Source of the DNA: Glandiceps talaboti | Lineage: Eukaryota; Hemichordata; Enteropneusta; Spengelidae | Length of the DNA stretch: 64,000 nucleotides | Assembly: GCF_964340395.1 (NCBI RefSeq) | Contig: NC_135549.1 | Span: 24,593,842-24,657,841, forward strand | Reading direction: 5' to 3' | In this document: piece after piece, positions 51,954-63,880 of the stretch | How positions within the stretch are numbered: the stretch's first letter is position 1 | How the letters are laid out: each line of letters starts with the position of its first letter | Program-made: the position numbers and the translations under genes | Notes under the pieces: model-generated | What the model was told of the DNA's origin: nothing | The model's database searches: none | What the model saw: the letters and a program-made list of their open reading frames with translations, nothing else

Positions 51954-53658
51954 ACAAACCTAAACAAACGAACATTATCAACTTCTGAGAATTTGAGGAT
52001 ACGTGTCATAGGTCACGCATGCGTCGTGACTTCGGAAAACACTAAAGTAGCCATGGTGGATAGTTGGCGATAGCTTACGTGAGCTTTAATATTTCATGGT
52101 GCAAAATGACGTTAAATTTAAGAACTAAGACTGAACGTTTTAGCTTTCTTCGTGATTAGATTTGTTTTAAACATTATTGATTAATTTACGAAACGTCTGA
52201 AACCAATGGTAGGTTTCCAATTTCGGATTCTCTATCATATTTGATTTAACGAAAGAATTCATGTAACTAAGCCTCTGGTTGTTTTTCAAAGTTGAACGAC
52301 TAATCATTCATCTTATCTCAGTGCAGATCGATGACAAAGAAATTCAGCCGCCACTCTAAACCAAGGATGGACATTGTGATTACAATTTGACGTTTGACAT
52401 GTACTGGTATATATCTTTCGACACACCAGAAGTTTTGATATCTTGTTGAAATACGGCGAATGTTTGGACTTGGGACGAATTGTACTACTTAGTCTAGTAA
52501 TATTTATTTAGGAAACATACCTAGCATCGAACACTTAATTGTTCCTATGCTACTATCAATTCGACATCGCGAGTGGTACGTACTATCAATAGAAAATCAC
52601 ACAGTTACCAGATTAAAGTTCACAGGAAATTGTACCACAGAATTGGTGTCCTTATAGAGAGGTCAGTCGTGTGATGAATAAAACATATATATTTACTAGT
52701 GGGGTTTAAGGGAAAAAACAACGTGTACGGTACAGTACATCAGAAGTAAGCGAATAAGAAATTCAGACCTGAATGAAATAATATAAATGGCGCCACCTTT
52801 AATTCTTAGTTGTTTGATGAATTCCAAATCCGAATAACGTTTATACAAAAAAAGACAGGGAACTTGACACTTTTTGAACCCGTCATCGTTTTAATTTAAT
52901 AAAAGAGAAACGTCGACTAAATAGGCAAATTAAGAGTATAACAAATCAAACAAACGTCGATATTCTATGCCAGGTTGGTGTCGTGCTCTTTTATACTAGT
53001 CTGCTTTCAGTACTGTTTGACAAAATTTCATGGTCTGAAGACGAACGCTAAAATTTCACACACTGATGGAGGGAAAAATAGATTACTTAAAAAACAAAAT
53101 AATGTGTACGGGTAGTATTAGTGCCAAGTATTTCGGTCAAAATTATGATGGATTTGAAGGTCCGGGAGAAAACGTTCTCACTGTGAAAATTATTCTTGAA
53201 TAAAGAAGGTGATCTACAGATGCATCAATTTGAAATATATTCAAAATGGCTGATAACAATAGAGTATATGCATGCCAATTCGATGGAAAAATGATAAACA
53301 AAGGTGGAGAAGAACCAAATTTCAGTATCGATTTTAAAGGGACCACTGAGGAGAAAAAATTCACATTATGTTTTTGATAATTTGGTTTTCAAAATACTGG
53401 GCCCATGTGCCGAGACGCATTCTTCCTGAAATGGAATATTCCATAAAACGTCATGGGTGCTTGAAATGGGTGATTTTCAGAAGTGATCATTGCACCGTTT
53501 GCACCCGTGTCTACAGTAAAAGTTTGCAACTTAACATACAATATATAGATTTACCTTTCAATATTGTCCTAAATGGAGAAGTAATAACAATACGAACCTG
53601 CTATAAAAAGAACAAGTCCGAATAACAGAGTGAGACCAACAGATTGTGAAATGTTCAT
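51166..53658 (-). CDS. Immunoglobulin-domain secreted or membrane protein, first two exons
   Basis: Exon 1 is 53598-53658 (minus): ATG, then NISQSVGLTLLFGLVLFIAG, a signal peptide, with a GT donor in phase 1. Exon 2 is 51166-51549: acceptor ctgttcag, 384 nt, phase 1 in and out, donor gtacgt. It codes one Ig-like, V-type domain: YEVGLGQTIGVPMFL (A'-B strands), an ECxxxC-rich middle (CEDRCHGNYC) and VTEVSVTDIGQYEVRI, the D-x-G-x-Y F-strand signature, though the usual F-strand Cys is replaced by Val. A phase 1-1 exon is typical of Ig domains in receptors. Later exons (further Ig, membrane segment) should lie at lower coordinates but were not found. Confidence 0.6.
51885..51953. repeat. (GAT)n microsatellite
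   Basis: Trinucleotide run of GAT with one GTT variant; codes Asp repeats only by chance. Confidence 0.95.
51960..53597. other. Rest of the intron between the two Ig-gene exons
   Basis: No exon on the minus strand. A short plus-strand frame (53246-53377) contains DNNRVYACQF, which looks like an Ig F strand; see findings. Confidence 0.4.
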
Positions 53659-54533
53659 GATTGTCAAGTATTCGTTCGTCTTTGTAACACGACCAAATCC
53701 GAGTGTCTCCTCTCAAGATTATCGCACAAAAAAACTTGATTGTGTTCGGAACCGGAGACTCCTTATATATTGTGTTGGGTGAAATCACTTCAAGTAGTTT
53801 GCTTTCAGTTTGGTGTTATGTTGACTTTAGCTCCAAATACACCATCCTTGAAGGTTTAGTAGATAGATAATGTTGTCGGTATGTCAGACGAGATTCGACA
53901 ATATAGTCCTTGGCTTATGACTTTCTAAAGTAACAATTCCACTACACAAACAATATAAATCACATCAATTTGTTCGACGTCATCGCCACTCCTACTCCAT
54001 GTTTAGAAATGGTAGCAGTCGTTCCGTGATCTTGTTTACTCTGAACACGGACTGAATCATTTGTCTATGCTCTGAATAAAGCCAACAGATAGAGCACTCT
54101 TAGGTAGTCTCCATTTTGAACAGGGGGGTGGGGGTGGAATTCAAATTTAAATCAAAATTCTTTGACATCTCTTCATCTCGAATCTGACAGATTGACGTCC
54201 ATATGCGATCTACCAATATATCATACTAAAATAGATTTTGCCACTACATGTGAAAAGAATATTATGGAAGTAAGAAACCATATTAATTGTTATGAAATGG
54301 TTGTACACGTAGTAAAATCCTAAATACGAAAGAAATAAGCACACAAAACAAAACAAACCATGACAAAACAACTATCACGATACCTTTTTCCATGTTCTTT
54401 ACTGTAAAACCAACCTTAACAATACAATTGCTTGTTTCTTATAGCAATTTCCAAACTAGACACATTGTAAAGTGATGATACAATTAATCTTAATATATAT
54501 TTGAAATCAAAAGGCAAGTTGCCATATTTGAAA

Positions 54534-54693
54534 ACATACATACATACACACATACATACATACATACATGCATGCATGCACGCACGCACGCACGCGCGCG
54601 CACGCACACACACACACACACACACATACATACATACATACATACATACATACATACATACATACATGTACATACATACATACATACATACAT
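54534..54693. repeat. (CATA)n with CACG/CGCG and CA blocks
   Basis: Compound microsatellite with no coding content. Confidence 0.97.
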
Positions 54694-55111
54694 TGTACGT
54701 ATATTAGACAAGCTCAGCAACTGTCTTTGTACATATATGAGATGCGCATCAAAAGGGGATGAGCAAGGCATAGTCAAAGTCAGATCTAGAACACATTTCA
54801 CCCCTCTAAGTTACACCACACTGCATCCCTTTGTAAACAGCGGGGTTAAGTACCCAATGCTCCCGGAAGCTGTTTTATCTATCATACAGTAGTAATTTTA
54901 GAGTGGCCGTCAAAAGATAAACATTAAATTGATTGATTGGCATGGTTATAGTTAGTAGGTTCATGTACAGACGAGAAACTATGGTGATAAAACTAAATGA
55001 ATCAACATAAATTCACAAATCGACGTAAATCGAGATAAATTGGAGGACAAACGACAACTTCAGACCTAGATAAACGAATATGTCAATAAATAAATAATGT
55101 ATGTGAATGCA

Positions 55112-55368
55112 CATGTCTATGTCTGTCTGTCTGTCTGTCTATATGTCTGTCTGTCGATCCCGTCCGTCCGCCCGTCCGTCCGTCTGTCCGTAAGTCTGTC
55201 TGTCTGTCTGCCTGCCTGCCTGTCCGCCTGCCCGCCTGTCCGCCTGCCTGTATGTATGTATGTATGTATGTATGTATGTATGTATGTATGTATGTGTACA
55301 TGTATGTGTACATGTATGTATGTATGTATGTATGTATGTATGTATGTATGTATGTATGTGTCTCTCTG
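55112..55368. repeat. (CTGT)n, (CCGT)n, (CCTG)n and (TATG)n compound array
   Basis: Successive tetranucleotide blocks; frames here are artefacts. Confidence 0.97.
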
Positions 55369-55834
55369 TATGTTGTTGTGTCTGTTATTTACAAAACGAC
55401 ATAAAACCGACTAAGCTGATCCGACCATCATCTAATATGGCGAGACCTAGTTAATTGTAGATAGGTGCACGTAGATTGTGAGGTTGCAATAGCCTTAATT
55501 GGGGGTCAATTTTCGGTCAATATTCTGACGTAGTCAGATACCACATAACCATGCAAGCAACTAGTTCACAACGTGTCTGCTTTACGGGGAACAAAATAAC
55601 ACCAATGGTCCAGTTCAATCACAGCCGACCTACTTATTGCCCCAGATATACACAAAAGAGTAAACGGGTATTGTTGGGTCGGAATATTTGACGAAGTCAA
55701 GACAAGTGAAGGTCAAACGTGTTTGTGAGCAACAATTAGTTTATTTTTTGCAATATAGCTATAACTTCAAGTCTTGCCTTATTAAAGGTTGAATGGATTC
55801 ATTTTAACTTTATCAGTGCTGAAGTCCGCATAGT

Positions 55835-55935
55835 CTGTAAGGTACGCCGTGACGGGGCGCCCTCAACCATCGGCCAACCCCTAACACGTGTGAGAGGAGG
55901 CCGGTGAGGGCGAAACGTCACGACGTATCTTACAG
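55835..55935. other. Long perfect hairpin, candidate structured RNA or MITE
   Basis: Arms 55835-55854 and 55916-55935 pair over 20 positions (two as G-U). Nested inside are CGCCCTCA/TGAGGGCG (55858-55865 with 55905-55912) and CGGCC/GGCCG (55871-55875 with 55899-55903). The sequence is GC-rich in an AT-rich setting. Flanks share 'agtctaaag' and 'gaagtccgca' strings. Confidence 0.6.
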
Positions 55936-55939
55936 TCTA

Positions 55940-57353
55940 AAGCAGATAGTCTAAAGTCCGCACCGACTCTACCATTCTTTACAGCTCCTTACAAGAGCCC
56001 CTCAACGTGCCATAAGAACATTAAAATTTCTGTCTATATGCGTTGTAACTCTAGAAATTCAAGCCTTCACAGTATTCAGTTCAGTTCAGTTCAGTTCAGT
56101 TGACAAAGGGACGACATATCCGCGGCTAATGGGGGATGGAGTCCCTCAGATCCGTCGTGCGAAGTAAAGTGCAAATCAATGGTATCCGCTTTGTTTCCTT
56201 GACGTGATTACATGGTTCGGCAAAGCGTTCGATTCCATTCAATGTTTTATAATGCGAATATTTGCTAGCATTTGTCTTGTTGCGAGGCCAAATATCTGAC
56301 TTTTAAAGCGCACTTTAACCGTTCATTTTCCGTTGAACGAGGTATAATCTGTTAAGTATATATATTTGGTCTACACAATGGTAACTTCTGTTCAATGTTA
56401 TGGTGGCCGAGCAGAACACAAGGCGTGCTCTATCATTAAAATGAAGGGTTCCAATCAAAAAGTGGCTTTCATAAAAATTCATCAGGACACCACCACGGCA
56501 TCCAAGTCGGCCAACAACAAAAACCATTCAACTCACAATGTATGTGACCATATATAATAGGTGTCACAGTCGTGTGTAACTTTAATACAAGCGTAATAAA
56601 AGCCACTTTTTAATAAAATTACTTGTGTCTGCTTCGGTTTTTTTAATAGTGTGTAGATGTCCTTTTGTGTTTCATTTCGTGATTTACCGTAACGTATTCA
56701 TTTATCTATGTACATTCATCACGTCACATTCATCACCTGGACTAATCTGCTAACTTCCCTTCATCCAATCACATACATCTTCAAATTCTAACATCCAGTC
56801 TCTTCCTTAATTCCTTCTACATATCTTTCATCACATGATCTTTCCCTTAAAGTATGCGCGGCAGGTTAGCTAAGGCATAAGTGCAGACGTGGCCAGTGCG
56901 GCTACGCAAGTGTAACTTTTGTGTATATACTTGCAGGTTAGTTCATACTTTATCTCTCCAGTTTTTTTTTTGTCATTTGTACCGGTACCTTCACTTTTAC
57001 TGTTATTTATGTAGTCATTTGAATTTTGTTGTAGTTAAGCAGAAGTGCAGACGTGGCCAGTACGGTATACGTACAGTACAAGTTTTGTACTTTGTGTATA
57101 TTCTAAGTCTTGTAAGTTGTAGAATAAAGATAAATCATCCTACAAGTTCAGAGACTTATTCTTGGTAAACCCACCGTGACACAAGGATAACATAAGTAAA
57201 CATAGGCAATCGTGAATCGAACAATATGAAATTGGTTCCTTTTCCATCCGACGTTAAAGTAGCATACAATACATTGACAAGAAAATGCACATACAAGTAG
57301 AAGGGATATTGTCGTGGTAGATTCGATATCTACAATGTAAATGTATACGATAT
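55940..57353. other. No gene recognised
   Basis: A GTTCA pentanucleotide run at about 56078-56101. 56881-56900 and 57048-57065 share 'gcagacgtggccagt', a small direct repeat. No supported exon. Confidence 0.45.
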
Positions 57354-57485
57354 GTTTATGTATGTATGTATGCATGTATGTATGTATGTATGTATGTATG
57401 TACGTACGTACGTACGTATGTATGTATGTATGCATGTACATGTATGTATGTATGTATGTATGTATGTATGTATGTATGTATGTAT
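57354..57485. repeat. (TATG)n/(TACG)n microsatellite
   Basis: Tetranucleotide array. Confidence 0.97.
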
Positions 57486-57494
57486 TTGGGTTGA

Positions 57495-57592
57495 TGTCGA
57501 CGGTACCCAAGCGGTTAGCTCGTACGGCGCTTACATCAACTCCCGGGGATCGGAACCCGCCAAGCGTCGACTAGGGCTGATTACAATTTTAT

Positions 57593-57595
<3 letters not shown>
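57495..57595 (+). repeat. tRNA-derived SINE-like sequence
   Basis: GCGGTTAGCTCGTACGG (A-box-like) and CCCGGGGATCGGAACCCG (B-box-like) have tRNA spacing. Outer GTCGAC strings could pair as a degenerate acceptor stem. It is bounded by two microsatellites, as SINEs often are. Confidence 0.4.

Positions 57596-57596
<1 letters not shown>

Positions 57597-57651
<55 letters not shown>
57597..57651. repeat. (GT)n microsatellite
   Basis: Pure GT dinucleotide run of about 55 bases. Confidence 0.98.
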
Positions 57652-57653
<2 letters not shown>

Positions 57654-58486
57654 CAAGGGTGATGCCCACGGTGTTACCATGCAGCAACGCAGATTTTCCC
57701 TGGGTACTCACCGGTTGACCCCTGCTTGTTCAACACCATGGGACTCTGCTGCTGTGGCGATCATTCAAATTCCATTGTATGAGTAAGTGACGAGATCCAC
57801 AGTTCAATGTAGGATAAAAACTAGATGCATGGTATTAAAATAAAGTAAAGTGTCAGAAAAAGAACTGATGTTTCTTACGGTACGGTATGAGATCAATAGT
57901 TCAGTGTAGGATATAGAAACTAGATTCTTATACTAATAGGCCTCAGATTACACACACCCTTCTAATAAATTAGTTGGCCAAAATTGACAATTATTGTTTC
58001 AGACAGCATGCACAATAAATTTCAAATCGCTACGTAGTGGTATCAATAACGAACATTTTGGCTTTATGTTCAAAGACATAGTACATTATACTTTAATGTA
58101 TCTGAGTGGCATACATTTTACTATTATGGTGAAAATTCTTCCATTTTCTGATAAGAAATATTTATATTTGATATCTTACATTGAAGTTTTCTACCCTTGA
58201 ATTTAGAATGTGCAGGTTCTTAATTGGTTTCTGTGTCGTCGTATCACACAGAGTTAGTGAACACCCGCTTAGAACGGGCTGTATATTTTGGCTTCCAGCA
58301 AATATCGTCAATGACACTTTGCCAGTGTATATTCATGAGCAATTGTTATTCTAATATAGATGTAACAGTTGAAGGTCCTGAATATATACATGGAACAATC
58401 TGCGCATGTTTGTAATCGGGGTCATAAAAAACCATTGATGCCCCAAAGTAAACATCTGGTTAGTGTTACGTACAATAGCAACTAAG

Positions 58487-58608
58487 ATGGACGGGGGCGA
58501 TGTTGCCGACGAGCCGGGAAAGAGCGGTGCAGGCGAAAGTCTGCTACTTGACGACGATATTAATGAGGAGAAATCGTCTGTACACGTGGACTTTATCTTT
58601 TGGACACG
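58487..58608 (+). CDS. SLC17A9-like: SLC17A9-like exon 1
   Basis: ATG in context 'actaagATGG', 40 codons plus 2 bases, donor gtgagt. Cytoplasmic N-terminus ending HVDFIFWTR. Confidence 0.75.
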
Positions 58609-59333
58609 GTGAGTCTTCACGACGCCGAGAATTTAACACAAACATTATGTTATTTTAATAACGACAAGGCTAGCTATAGTCCAAGGCTCTGAATTGACCA
58701 TGGAGTCAGATAAATTTGGTCGGCCTGACAACATTCTCAGTCAGAGATCCAAGTGATCCCAAAACGTGAAGTCAATGCATCCGTGATTTAGTGACAACGT
58801 GGCACGTTTTTTTTTCAGGGATAAATCTATGCCGACTTCAATAGTGTCGGTATCGATTGGTGTTAATATAATTATTCACGGACCCGGAAGTCGAGTTTCT
58901 GAGACATAATCCGGCCCACCGCTGCAACCGTTTTACTCCTGTGAGATCCACTTCTCTCCCCAGATCAGAGAAATGAGAGATAATTGACATTGACACTGAA
59001 CACAGCCACTACATAATTTGAACTCTGTATTTATTGATTTAACTGTTATCAGTCATTTGATACCGAAGGTCATTATGAAAACATGGCGTGACTCGCTAAG
59101 TATAATTCCACAGTGCTCGGTGTCATTACACATGTATGTATGTATGTATGTATGTATGTATGTATGCATGTATGTATGTATGTATGTGTGTGTATGTATG
59201 TGCATGTGTTTAGTGTAGTTAAGAATGCATGATGCAAATGCAAATATACCAAGATTTGTACAGAAACGGTAACTACCATATCTTGCGACGATTAAATCTA
59301 GTACCCATTTTCATGTTATGTGTATATGTAAGA

Positions 59334-59401
<68 letters not shown>

Positions 59402-59500
59402 TTGATTTATAATATAAAAGTGTAATATAAAAGTGAGTAAATGTGATGTCTTTACTCTACTTTCATTCCATTTATATGTCAGGAAGGAGGAAATCAAAAC

Positions 59501-59533
<33 letters not shown>

Positions 59534-60169
59534 ACGCTCTGCCACTGCGGTATAGAGCACTGTCTTATAGCAGATTGATACTCACCGAGTTATATATATA
59601 TATATATATATTAGATATATAATACGGAAAAAGAATTTCGGCATCAGTTATAATTATCCGCACTGATAAAACAGATATCTCTAAATACAGACATGAATGG
59701 TGGTAAATATAATATAAAAGTGAGTAAATGTGATGTCTTTACTCTACTTTCATTCCATTTATATGTCAGGAAGGAGGAAATCATATGGGGAGGAGCGATG
59801 TTTATTTTAACAACTCTGACTATAGCTTGTAGAAATATTCTACCGGTGAGTGCTGTCGTGATGTCTGAACAGTTTGGCTGGGACAAATCGGAAACGGTGA
59901 GTGCAATACTTTTACATTGGAAACGAGGTTGATATGCCGTTTGACTCTTGGGACAGGATGGATAAATATAGACACATTCACTTCGTCATGTTGAGTCTTT
60001 GCATGTACCTGACATTCCCGTATACTATAGAGACATAACCCGGCATATACACTTTGATTACTTGTGTTTACTAGTGATTGCATATAATACTTGTGGTCAC
60101 CCAGTTGAATACAAATCATTTACAGTGCATACAATATCTAATAACCAATTCAACATTTTAAAATTATTA

Positions 60170-60234
<65 letters not shown>

Positions 60235-63200
60235 TTCAAATTTTGCAAACACGTACTTGGTCTATGTTTGTGTGGAATGAAATCTCATAATGTAGTTTTA
60301 TTCATAATAGAGCTGAATGGAACACCCCTTTCTCGTCTACACCATGACTATGTTACGTTTTATTCACAGGGTTTAGTGTTATCTAGCTTTTACTGGGGAT
60401 ACCCTACAACACAGATTTTATCAGGATATCTAAGTGATCGATTTGGTGGAGATCAGGTAGCTACTATAGCTGGCATTGGATGGGGTATACAGACAGTAAT
60501 ATTTCCATTCCTTGTTCACACATTTGATGGGAAAACATCACAACTGGCATTCCTTGCTGTAGTCAGAGTCATATTTGGTATGAATGAAGGTGAGTGTGAG
60601 ATTGTAATTTTTTTTACATAGTAATTAGGCGTGTACAAGAATATGTATTTAGAGTATACGTCGCACCAGACTTACTTCTGTCCTTAGTACACTTGTATTG
60701 ATTACTGCTACCAACTGAAACTCGTTGCATTTGTCAAAACGAGAGATTGGTGTATATACTGATGTCACCAGCCGTAGGTTTTCTACCAAATGGTTGTACA
60801 CACGTGAAGTGCATAGAGCTCCTTTACAAGAATAGAAAATTAGGTAAGTTATTAAGGTGCTATAGCATCACCCAAAATCATATTTTAAGCAATAATCAAT
60901 ACAGTTGTACTCGAGGTATAAATAAACCTGATTAGACTTTGGAAGGAGCTGGTGGTGGTGGTGGTGGTGGGTGGGGGGTGGGGGTTGAAATCGTCAGCAA
61001 TTATTATAATCAAATTGATCATATGATATGGCGTTCTGAAGCATAGAATGGTGACTCCATTAAAATCTTTATTGCACTTAACTTGTCTGACATGTTGACC
61101 TCGCAGACGAGGACGAGGTCTTCGCCGTGACTTAGGCCTGATACTAGTATTAATTACATGCGAGCGAATCGAAAGTGTGTAAATTAAATAGTCATCGACA
61201 TCGATCTATGAAAGGTTAAGCTTAACATTGATAAAAGTGAAATTGATCTAAATGAGTGGAATAACAATACGAAACAACTTTAGCACACTTATACTGTTCT
61301 TTATTGCTCAGAAGGTTATTCACAAGTGCGTGGCAACAATGTTCAAAGAGCACCGGTATTTTGACCTGGTAAAATCAAACACATAGCGAAAGGTAAATGT
61401 TTTCCAAAACATACTTGTCAGACTAAATGTTGATTAATAATCCCAAAGGAAAGACATTTAGGCGCAAAAGGAAACCAGCAACATTTGAACAGAGTAACTA
61501 CATGTATACTATAGTTATTCAAGGGCGACGAGACCAATTCACTCGGTGGTGTTATATAGTATTTTAAAATACTAACTTATACGTTCATATCCAGAATCGG
61601 GATATTGTAATTATGCCTATTCTTAACAACTGTTGATTGTTTATCTTTACATTTTATTTGTCCATATATCCATAGCTTTTCACTATCCAACCATTGCCAG
61701 TATAACTGCTATGAAAGTACAGGAGGATAGACGAACTTTCTTCTACTCAACAGTTGGGACAGGAACTTCAGTAGGGTATGTTACTTATGTAGTACTCAGT
61801 TCACGCTACAAATAATGTACATGTAATAATAGTGTTAATGAAGAGAATTAAATTTATAATGCGCCTGTCTAATCGCTATAGCAAAGCTCGAGGCACATAC
61901 AGAAGCAAGATGGTAAAATTACTGTATGGACATGGGAAAATTGTATACACAGGCACTGGATATGCAGGGCAAATGAAGATTGGAGCTAATGTTTAATAGG
62001 ATAGGTCTTGAGAGAGTGATGGTAGGATGTTATAGATTTGGGTGGAGGGCAATACATATATACTGGATACAGGGCAAACTGCGAAAGCTGAGGCAAATGT
62101 TTATTGAGATAGGTCTTGAGAGAGCAACGGAAGGATGTTAAGAGACATGGAGTGGCGCAGATTGACAGGAAGATTGTTCCATAGTGTAGGGCCGATGTAT
62201 GGCCCAGAAGGATCTGTTTCTCACATGTATATCCCATTTCACATCATACATTAGAACTCCAAATGTTTGAACCTCCATAGTCGATCACCCAATCACATTG
62301 AAAGTATGACATTTATTTTAGAATATGCAATACATTATTCCCTAATAGTTTTCTACACCAAGTCAGGCAAATTATATGAGTGACATAAGGGGTCCTTCTC
62401 ACTTCGAGTCAAATGAACGATGTGTAGTGACAAAACCCTTTTATTTAAAAAGAGGATAATGAATGAGGCTAGTTAAATAGGGCAATATCTGAAAGCAACC
62501 TTCAAATCTAATTTCACGTGACATGGTGCATACACTGACGATGACAGATCACAAACGTCCTATGGCATCCGTCAAATTTCGCACAATTCGGTATATATGT
62601 TAATGATAAGGAATGGACGGTATAAGAAAACCGAATCCTTACGGAAGGACTTCATTGTATGTACTTCTGGTTAGAAATATACGAGAATTGAAGAATTATA
62701 CGATATTAAATTTATTGAAAATAGTGATGATTATTAACGTTCTGATCGAGTCCTGGCGTCAAATAAAAAAATTCTACTCACAGAGTTGAACAATTTCTTG
62801 GCAGCGAATCCCAAATTGTCGTCCACGTGTACATGTCAGCATCGCAAGTGATGTACTGCCATACATAGGCTGTTATCACATGTAGCTATAGTGCACCCCA
62901 ATGATGCAAATAAGACGTGAGCAAATATTTGGCATTCACTTCCAAGATTTGTTTTGACTCTGTGAGCAGAAGTTTTCATTTGATAATATTAGCCCTGAGA
63001 CCATGAACATTAATTCCCATATTTTGAGTCATGTTTCGGACAGAATTAGAATCAATGACAGAGACGCGCGTTGTCACGTAGGAAGACATGGTAATAATTC
63101 CTGTATTTTCTGTTCGAAGACATACAGAGTGGTTTAATATCCTTAAGCTTTAGTGTCAAGATTTATTGAATAATTGATTTGCTTTCATATCTCTTTCAGA

Positions 63201-63427
63201 ACAATAGCAAGTGGAAGTATATGTTCTTTCCTTCTATACAAATATGGCTGGGAAATAAATTTTTATCTTTTTGGTGGATTCTCGATTCTCTGGGTTTGTT
63301 TAATGAGGATTATCCTTATGAAAAAGAGATGCATGCATCGATGTAAAACAAGGAAGAGAAAGAGGTCACAGTCTGAGATGACAACCTGGAACACTTGGAA
63401 AACATTACTGAGACATCGAGCATTCTG
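58487..63427 (+). CDS. SLC17A9-like: SLC17A9-like (vesicular nucleotide type) MFS transporter, 5' five exons
   Basis: Exons 58487-58608, 59770-59896, 60370-60589, 61676-61775 and 63200-63427; phases 2, 0, 1, 2, 2 all join (797 nt). The N-terminus has an acidic, dileucine-like cytoplasmic head (ESLLLDDDINEEKSS). TM1 includes IACRNILPVSAVVMSEQFGW with the SLC17 Arg, then GLVLSSFYWGYPTTQILSGY and LSDRFGGDQ, the MFS D-R-G-G loop. FFYSTVGTGTSVG and YKYGWEINFYLFGGFSILWV match the SLC17A9 segments around TM5-TM6, followed by a basic central loop. SLC17A9 loads ATP into secretory vesicles using membrane potential and chloride. Best fit is SLC17A9; the rest of the SLC17 family is less likely. The remaining C-terminal half lies beyond the window. 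Confidence 0.85.
59127..59212. repeat. (ATGT)n microsatellite
   Basis: Tetranucleotide run inside SLC17 intron 1. Confidence 0.96.
59337..59616. mobile_element. (TA)n cluster carrying a duplicated splice acceptor and a Penelope-tail fragment
   Basis: Order: (TA)n 59337-59398; block 59399-59502 with GTTTTGATTT and AAATCAAAAC at its ends, containing an exact copy (59424-59496) of 59711-59783; a second (TA)n; a fragment 59527-59591 matching the outer palindrome arm at 15635-15696; and a third (TA)n. Confidence 0.8.
59770..59896 (+). CDS. SLC17A9-like: SLC17A9-like exon 2 (TM1)
   Basis: Acceptor ttatatgtcag, donor gtgagt. KEEIIWGGAMFILTTLTIAC then FGWDKSET. Its acceptor and first bases are copied at 59424-59496. 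Confidence 0.85.
60160..60233. repeat. (ATT)n microsatellite
   Basis: Trinucleotide run in SLC17 intron 2. Confidence 0.97.
60370..60589 (+). CDS. SLC17A9-like: SLC17A9-like exon 3 (TM2-TM4)
   Basis: Acceptor tattcacag, donor gtgagt; 220 nt. Contains the MFS loop motif GYLSDRFGGDQV. Confidence 0.87.
61676..61775 (+). CDS. SLC17A9-like: SLC17A9-like exon 4 (TM4-TM5)
   Basis: Acceptor atatccatag, donor gtatgt; 100 nt. AFHYPTIASI and RRTFFYSTVGTGTSVG. Confidence 0.85.
61845..62245 (-). mobile_element. LINE 3' remnant (L2/CR1-like C-terminus and 3' UTR)
   Basis: On the minus strand 'IGPTLWNNLPVNLRHS' and 'FRCSLKTYLNKHL' match the last conserved residues of LINE reverse transcriptase proteins (LWN.LP...R and F...LK.YL). 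A unit with 'gataggtcttgagagag' occurs twice (61999 and 62108), an internal tandem duplication. The 3' end 'gcgcattataaattta' resembles L2/CR1 tails. Confidence 0.65.
62380..63125. repeat. Dispersed repeat, first copy
   Basis: Shares 'cgagtcaa', 'gtagtgacaaaaccc', 'ttttgagtcat.tttc' and 'gacgcg.gttgtc' landmarks, in order, with 63535-63880. Unclassified; part of it resembles Penelope-type tails. Confidence 0.5.
63200..63427 (+). CDS. SLC17A9-like: SLC17A9-like exon 5 (TM5-TM6 and central loop)
   Basis: Acceptor ctctttcag, donor gtaagt; 228 nt. Two hydrophobic segments, then a Lys/Arg-rich loop (KTRKRKRSQ). The next exon must start with G in phase 2 and is not in the window. Confidence 0.83.
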
Positions 63428-63534
63428 GTAAGTGGATCACTGCTAAACCTTCACCTGAGCGAACTATTTTGTACATTCATATATTTAATTTCAGCAGAAT
63501 TTTTGATGTAGATATTATTTCTATCTTGCTTCGT

Positions 63535-63880
63535 TCAGCCGGGTAAAATGTGACTGACCTAAGGAACCTTGTCACGTCGAGTCAAGGACGAGTAGCGACA
63601 GCACCCTTAAGTCACAAGTATTCACCGACTGATAGAAGAAAGGTATTTATTTGGGAATAACAGAATAGAATTATATCTGCGCTCCCTGGTTTAGTTATAA
63701 CAGAAAGTAGATAACGATGGCAATTCTGACGCGTTTTGAGTCATATTTCATCAGGCACTGCAGAACACATGGAGCAAACGCGTGTTGTCTTAATGTAGAA
63801 CTACCAAGGTTTAAATAAATCCAAATTTTCTGTTTGAATGCATACAACTTGGCTTGCGCATGTCATTAAATAGTTCTTAT
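63535..63880. repeat. Dispersed repeat, second copy, with degenerate hammerhead-like motif
   Basis: Same landmarks as the copy at 62380-63125 but more compact. On the minus strand CTGATGA (63754 to 63748) is followed by CAAAACGCGTC, which resembles a hammerhead with the GAAAC box degraded. Confidence 0.45.

Noticed and set aside
52045-52073. GTAGCCATGGTGG start-like context
   Set aside because: Followed by a stop after a few codons and no donor site.
55835-55935. Hammerhead ribozyme at the GC-rich hairpin
   Set aside because: GAAAC is present and stem III-like pairing can be drawn, but the CTGANGA box is absent.
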